Assembly (NCBI GenBank): GCA_025924295.1 | Contig: JAICEG010000051.1 | Coordinates: forward strand, 1 to 16,929 | Reading direction: 5' to 3' | Source of the DNA: Vicinamibacteria bacterium | GTDB taxonomy: Bacteria; Acidobacteriota; Vicinamibacteria; Vicinamibacterales; UBA2999 | Length of the DNA stretch: 16,929 nucleotides | In this document: one piece after another, positions 14,664-16,929 of the stretch | Layout: every line of letters begins with the position of its first letter | Numbering within the stretch: position 1 is the first letter of the stretch | Notes under the pieces: generated by a model | Databases searched by the model: none | Seen by the model: the letters and a program-made list of their open reading frames with translations, nothing else | Told to the model about the DNA's origin: nothing | Position numbers and translations under genes: made by a program

Positions 14664-16373
14664 CTACTTGCCAGCCTTGGCGCTGATCTTCGCCCAGCTG
14701 TCTTTCAGTGTGACGGTGCGATTGAAGACAGGCGCCGACGCCGAGGAGTTCAGGTCGGCGCAGAAATAGCCCTGGCGCTCGAACTGAAACCTGGAACCGG
14801 CGGACGCACCCGCGAGCATCGATTCGAGCTTGCAGCCCGTGAGCACGGTCAACGAATCGGGGTTCAAATCGGTCAGCGGATCTCTCCCGCCGTCGCCGGG
14901 GTCTTCCGAGCGAAACAGCCGATCGTACAGGCGTACTTCCGCGTCGACCGCATGCGCGGCCGAGACCCAGTGAATCGTCCCCTTGACCCGCCGGCTGGCC
15001 GTGGCGCCCGCCAACGATTCGGTGTCGATCGTGCACTTGAGCTCGATCGGCGTGCCAGCGCCGTCCGTGATCACGCGTTCGCACTTCAGGATATATGCGT
15101 AGCGCAGGCGTACTTCACTCCCCGGGGACAGCCGGAAGAACTTCTTTGGCGGCTCCTTCATGAAGTCGTCGGCTTCGATGTAGATCACGCGCGAGAAGGG
15201 AACCTTCCTGCTGCCTGCACTGGGGTCCTCGGGGTTGTTGACCGCCTCGACGTACTCGACCTGACCTTCCGGATAGTTTTCGATTTCCACCCGCAACGGA
15301 CGAAGGACAGCGAGTCCCCGCTGCGCCCGTCGGTTGAGGTCCTCGCGCACCGTGTGCTCGAGGAGAGCGACGTCGACGACGTTTTCCTTCTTCGCAACAC
15401 CGATGCGCGTGCAGAAATCGCGGACGGCCTCGGGAGTGTAGCCGCGCCGGCGAAGCCCGGCGATCGTCGGCATGCGAGGGTCGTCCCACCCACGCACGAG
15501 CTCCTGCTCCACGAGCGCGAGCAGCTTCCGCTTGCTCATGATCGTGTAGTTCAGATTCAGGCGCGCGAACTCGATCTGCTGGGGCCGCGAATGGAAACCG
15601 CCCGCCGCACTCAAGCTGTCGACGACCCAGTCGTAGAGCGGCCGATGGTCCTCGAACTCCAGCGTGCAGAGCGAATGCGTGATCCCTTCCATCGCATCCG
15701 AGATCGGGTGGGCATAGTCGTAGGTCGGATAGATGCACCAGGCATCGTGCGTGCGGTGATGCGTGGCGTGCCTGATGCGATAGAGCGTCGGGTCCCGCAT
15801 GTTGATGTTGGGCGACGCCATGTCGATCTTCGCTCGCAACACGTGCGCGCCGTCGGGAAAGGTTCCGGCCCGCATCTGACGAAACAGGGCGAGACTCTCT
15901 TCGACGGGTCGATCGCGATGTGGGCTGTTCCGTCCAGGGGCCGTCAGCGAGCCGCGATACTCCCGGATCTGGTCGGCCGTCAGGCTGTCCACGTACGCCT
16001 TACCCTCGACGATCAGGCGCTCGGCGTACTGATACATCTGCTCGAAGTAGTCGGACGCGTAAAAGAGCCGGTCAGTCCAATCGAACCCGAGCCAGCGGAC
16101 GTCCTCCTGGATGGAATCCACGTACTCGACGTCTTCTTTCGTCGGGTTGGTATCGTCGAAGCGGAGGTTGCAGTGGCCGCCGAACTCTTCGGCCACGCCG
16201 AAGTTGAGGCAGATGGATTTCGCATGGCCGATGTGCAGATACCCGTTCGGCTCCGGAGGAAAGCGGGTATTGACGCGACGGCCGTGCCGGCCCTCTTTCA
16301 GATCCTCGGCGACGATCTCGCGAATGAAGTCCTGGGGACGAGTGGGCTCGACAGTCGACGGCGGTTCAGGCAT
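14664..16373 (-). CDS. glnS: Glutaminyl-tRNA synthetase
   Basis: A 569-residue class I aminoacyl-tRNA synthetase that charges tRNA-Gln directly with glutamine and ATP. The Rossmann catalytic domain carries PPEPNGYLHIGHAKS (HIGH at about 47-50) and the KMSKS equivalent MSKRK (about 279-283). The GlnRS rather than GluRS identity is supported by FPPEPNG, by NLRFDDTNP, by THSLCTLEFEDHRPLYDW and by the two-barrel anticodon-binding C-terminal part. Length is close to that of E. coli GlnRS. ATG at 16373 is preferred; a TTG directly before it would add one residue. No Shine-Dalgarno sequence is seen. It follows rmuC by 45 bases on the same strand. Its presence means that Gln-tRNA need not be made only by the GatCAB amidation route, although both may coexist. 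Confidence 0.96.
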   Translation of the reverse strand: MPEPPSTVEPTRPQDFIREIVAEDLKEGRHGRRVNTRFPPEPNGYLHIGHAKSICLNFGVAEEFGGHCNLRFDDTNPTKEDVEYVDSIQEDVRWLGFDWTDRLFYASDYFEQMYQYAERLIVEGKAYVDSLTADQIREYRGSLTAPGRNSPHRDRPVEESLALFRQMRAGTFPDGAHVLRAKIDMASPNINMRDPTLYRIRHATHHRTHDAWCIYPTYDYAHPISDAMEGITHSLCTLEFEDHRPLYDWVVDSLSAAGGFHSRPQQIEFARLNLNYTIMSKRKLLALVEQELVRGWDDPRMPTIAGLRRRGYTPEAVRDFCTRIGVAKKENVVDVALLEHTVREDLNRRAQRGLAVLRPLRVEIENYPEGQVEYVEAVNNPEDPSAGSRKVPFSRVIYIEADDFMKEPPKKFFRLSPGSEVRLRYAYILKCERVITDGAGTPIELKCTIDTESLAGATASRRVKGTIHWVSAAHAVDAEVRLYDRLFRSEDPGDGGRDPLTDLNPDSLTVLTGCKLESMLAGASAGSRFQFERQGYFCADLNSSASAPVFNRTVTLKDSWAKISAKAGK

Positions 16374-16386
16374 CAAGGAAGAGACA

Positions 16387-16392
16387 ATTTTA
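16387..16392 (-). promoter_or_regulatory. Candidate -10 box of glnS
   Basis: TAAAAT (5 of 6 matches to TATAAT) on the minus strand, 13 bases before the ATG of glnS, inside the 45-base gap after rmuC. There is no recognisable -35 box at 17 bases. If active it would give a near-leaderless glnS mRNA separate from the rmuC transcript. Confidence 0.3.
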
Positions 16393-16418
16393 ACTTAGCT
16401 CGCGCCTGCAGCCCGCCG

Positions 16419-16929
16419 CTATTGGCTGTCCGTGAGGTCATCGTCTGTGGTAGCACCCTCGGGCAGCCCCATGAGGCCCACCTGTTTGAGCACTCGAGGC
16501 ACGCGCTCGATGGGATCGGCGAGAGGAAGCTCGGCGGCCGTCGTGACGTCGAGTTCGCGCAAACGCCTGGCGCTCACGAGGACGCGGGACTCCAGCGAAC
16601 CGGCGGCCTCGTTGTAGGCCTGGACCGCGCCATCGAGCTTCTTTCTCAGGTCGTCGAAGCGATCCGCGAACGTGGCGAGCCGCTCGTAGAACTCCCTGCC
16701 GAGGCGTGCAACCTCGCGATAGTTCTCGGTCAGTGCCTCCTGACGCCACGAGTGCGCAACCGTGGTCAGCAGCGCAATGAGCGTGATCGGGCTCGCCAGC
16801 AACACCTTCTGCTCGAGACCGTGCTCGATTAGCGTCAGGTCCTGCTGCAAGGCTGCGCTGAAGAGGGTTTCACCGGGGAGAAACATCACGACCATCTCGG
16901 GTGAGTTCGGCAACTGGTCCCAGTACGAC
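16419..16929 (-). CDS. rmuC: RmuC-family DNA recombination protein, 5' part cut off by window edge
   Basis: The last 169 residues of RmuC. The frame is open to the window edge, and the first visible codons read SYWDQ followed by LPNSPEMVVMFLPGE, the typical core of the RmuC domain. Then come LASPITLIALLTTVAHSWRQE (shared by almost all members), a helical segment with LGREFYERLATF, and a tail of charged helices ending LTDSQ. RmuC has a predicted nuclease-like fold and is linked in E. coli to limiting recombination between short inverted repeats; its biochemical activity is poorly known. The coiled-coil N-terminal part and most of the fold lie outside the window. A TTG or ATG inside this piece should not be taken as the start. 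glnS follows 45 bases downstream. Confidence 0.93.
   Translation of the reverse strand, partial: SYWDQLPNSPEMVVMFLPGETLFSAALQQDLTLIEHGLEQKVLLASPITLIALLTTVAHSWRQEALTENYREVARLGREFYERLATFADRFDDLRKKLDGAVQAYNEAAGSLESRVLVSARRLRELDVTTAAELPLADPIERVPRVLKQVGLMGLPEGATTDDDLTDSQ

Noticed and set aside
14463..16832. A plus-strand open frame of 789 codons opposite glnS and rmuC
   Set aside because: The minus strand encodes two unmistakable proteins here. The plus-strand frame has no family resemblance and begins inside malQ; long antisense frames are expected in GC-rich genes.
1..16929. CRISPR arrays, insertion sequences, prophage genes, toxin-antitoxin or defence systems
   Set aside because: I looked for direct repeat arrays, terminal inverted repeats, transposase or integrase motifs and nuclease-helicase pairs and found none; the genes present are metabolic, envelope and information-processing genes.

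Overview
The window is GC-rich bacterial chromosome, gene-dense, with short intergenic gaps. The best clue to the host is the protein at 2156-3109. It has the layout of the 'VWFA-related' family (TIGR03436 type) that is expanded in Acidobacteriota. Together with its neighbours (secreted DPP IV-type S9 peptidase, cytosolic M49 peptidase, glutaminyl-tRNA synthetase, an unusual MTHFR-like enzyme) it suggests an acidobacterium, perhaps of the Vicinamibacteria. That placement is inference from family recognition; no 16S or other marker is present.

Layout, left to right. Minus strand 1-1755: an AlaA-like PLP aminotransferase followed by a partial glycine C-acetyltransferase (Kbl-type) that runs off the left edge. 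1756-2155: about 400 bases with no convincing gene, between divergent genes. Plus strand 2156-3819: a secreted von Willebrand A protein and an OmpA-domain envelope protein, probably one transcript, closed by a strong hairpin at 3834-3862. Minus strand 3862-4512: an exported protein of unknown function. Plus strand 4560-5300: a short-chain dehydrogenase related to FabG and pteridine reductases. Minus strand 5313-8411: a secreted DPP IV-like peptidase, then, three bases after its stop, an MTHFR-like enzyme. Plus strand 8504-14662: four closely packed genes (beta-CASP ribonuclease, DPP III-type peptidase, fold-type I aminotransferase, 4-alpha-glucanotransferase). The first three start at non-ATG codons and the joints between them overlap. 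Minus strand 14664-16929: the C-terminal part of RmuC and then glnS.

The themes are housekeeping and heterotroph metabolism: peptide breakdown (one exported and one cytosolic dipeptidyl peptidase), amino-acid transamination and threonine/glycine metabolism, one-carbon metabolism (MTHFR-like and possibly the reductase), alpha-glucan metabolism, RNA processing, and the cell envelope. I see no mobile element, CRISPR array, phage gene, tRNA, rRNA, toxin-antitoxin pair or recognisable defence system. I do not see clear evidence of a new multi-gene system. The points most worth following are the aminotransferase at 11828 that lacks the usual substrate-binding arginine, the divergent MTHFR-like enzyme with a possible reductase partner, the VWA/OmpA pair, and the unidentified exported protein.
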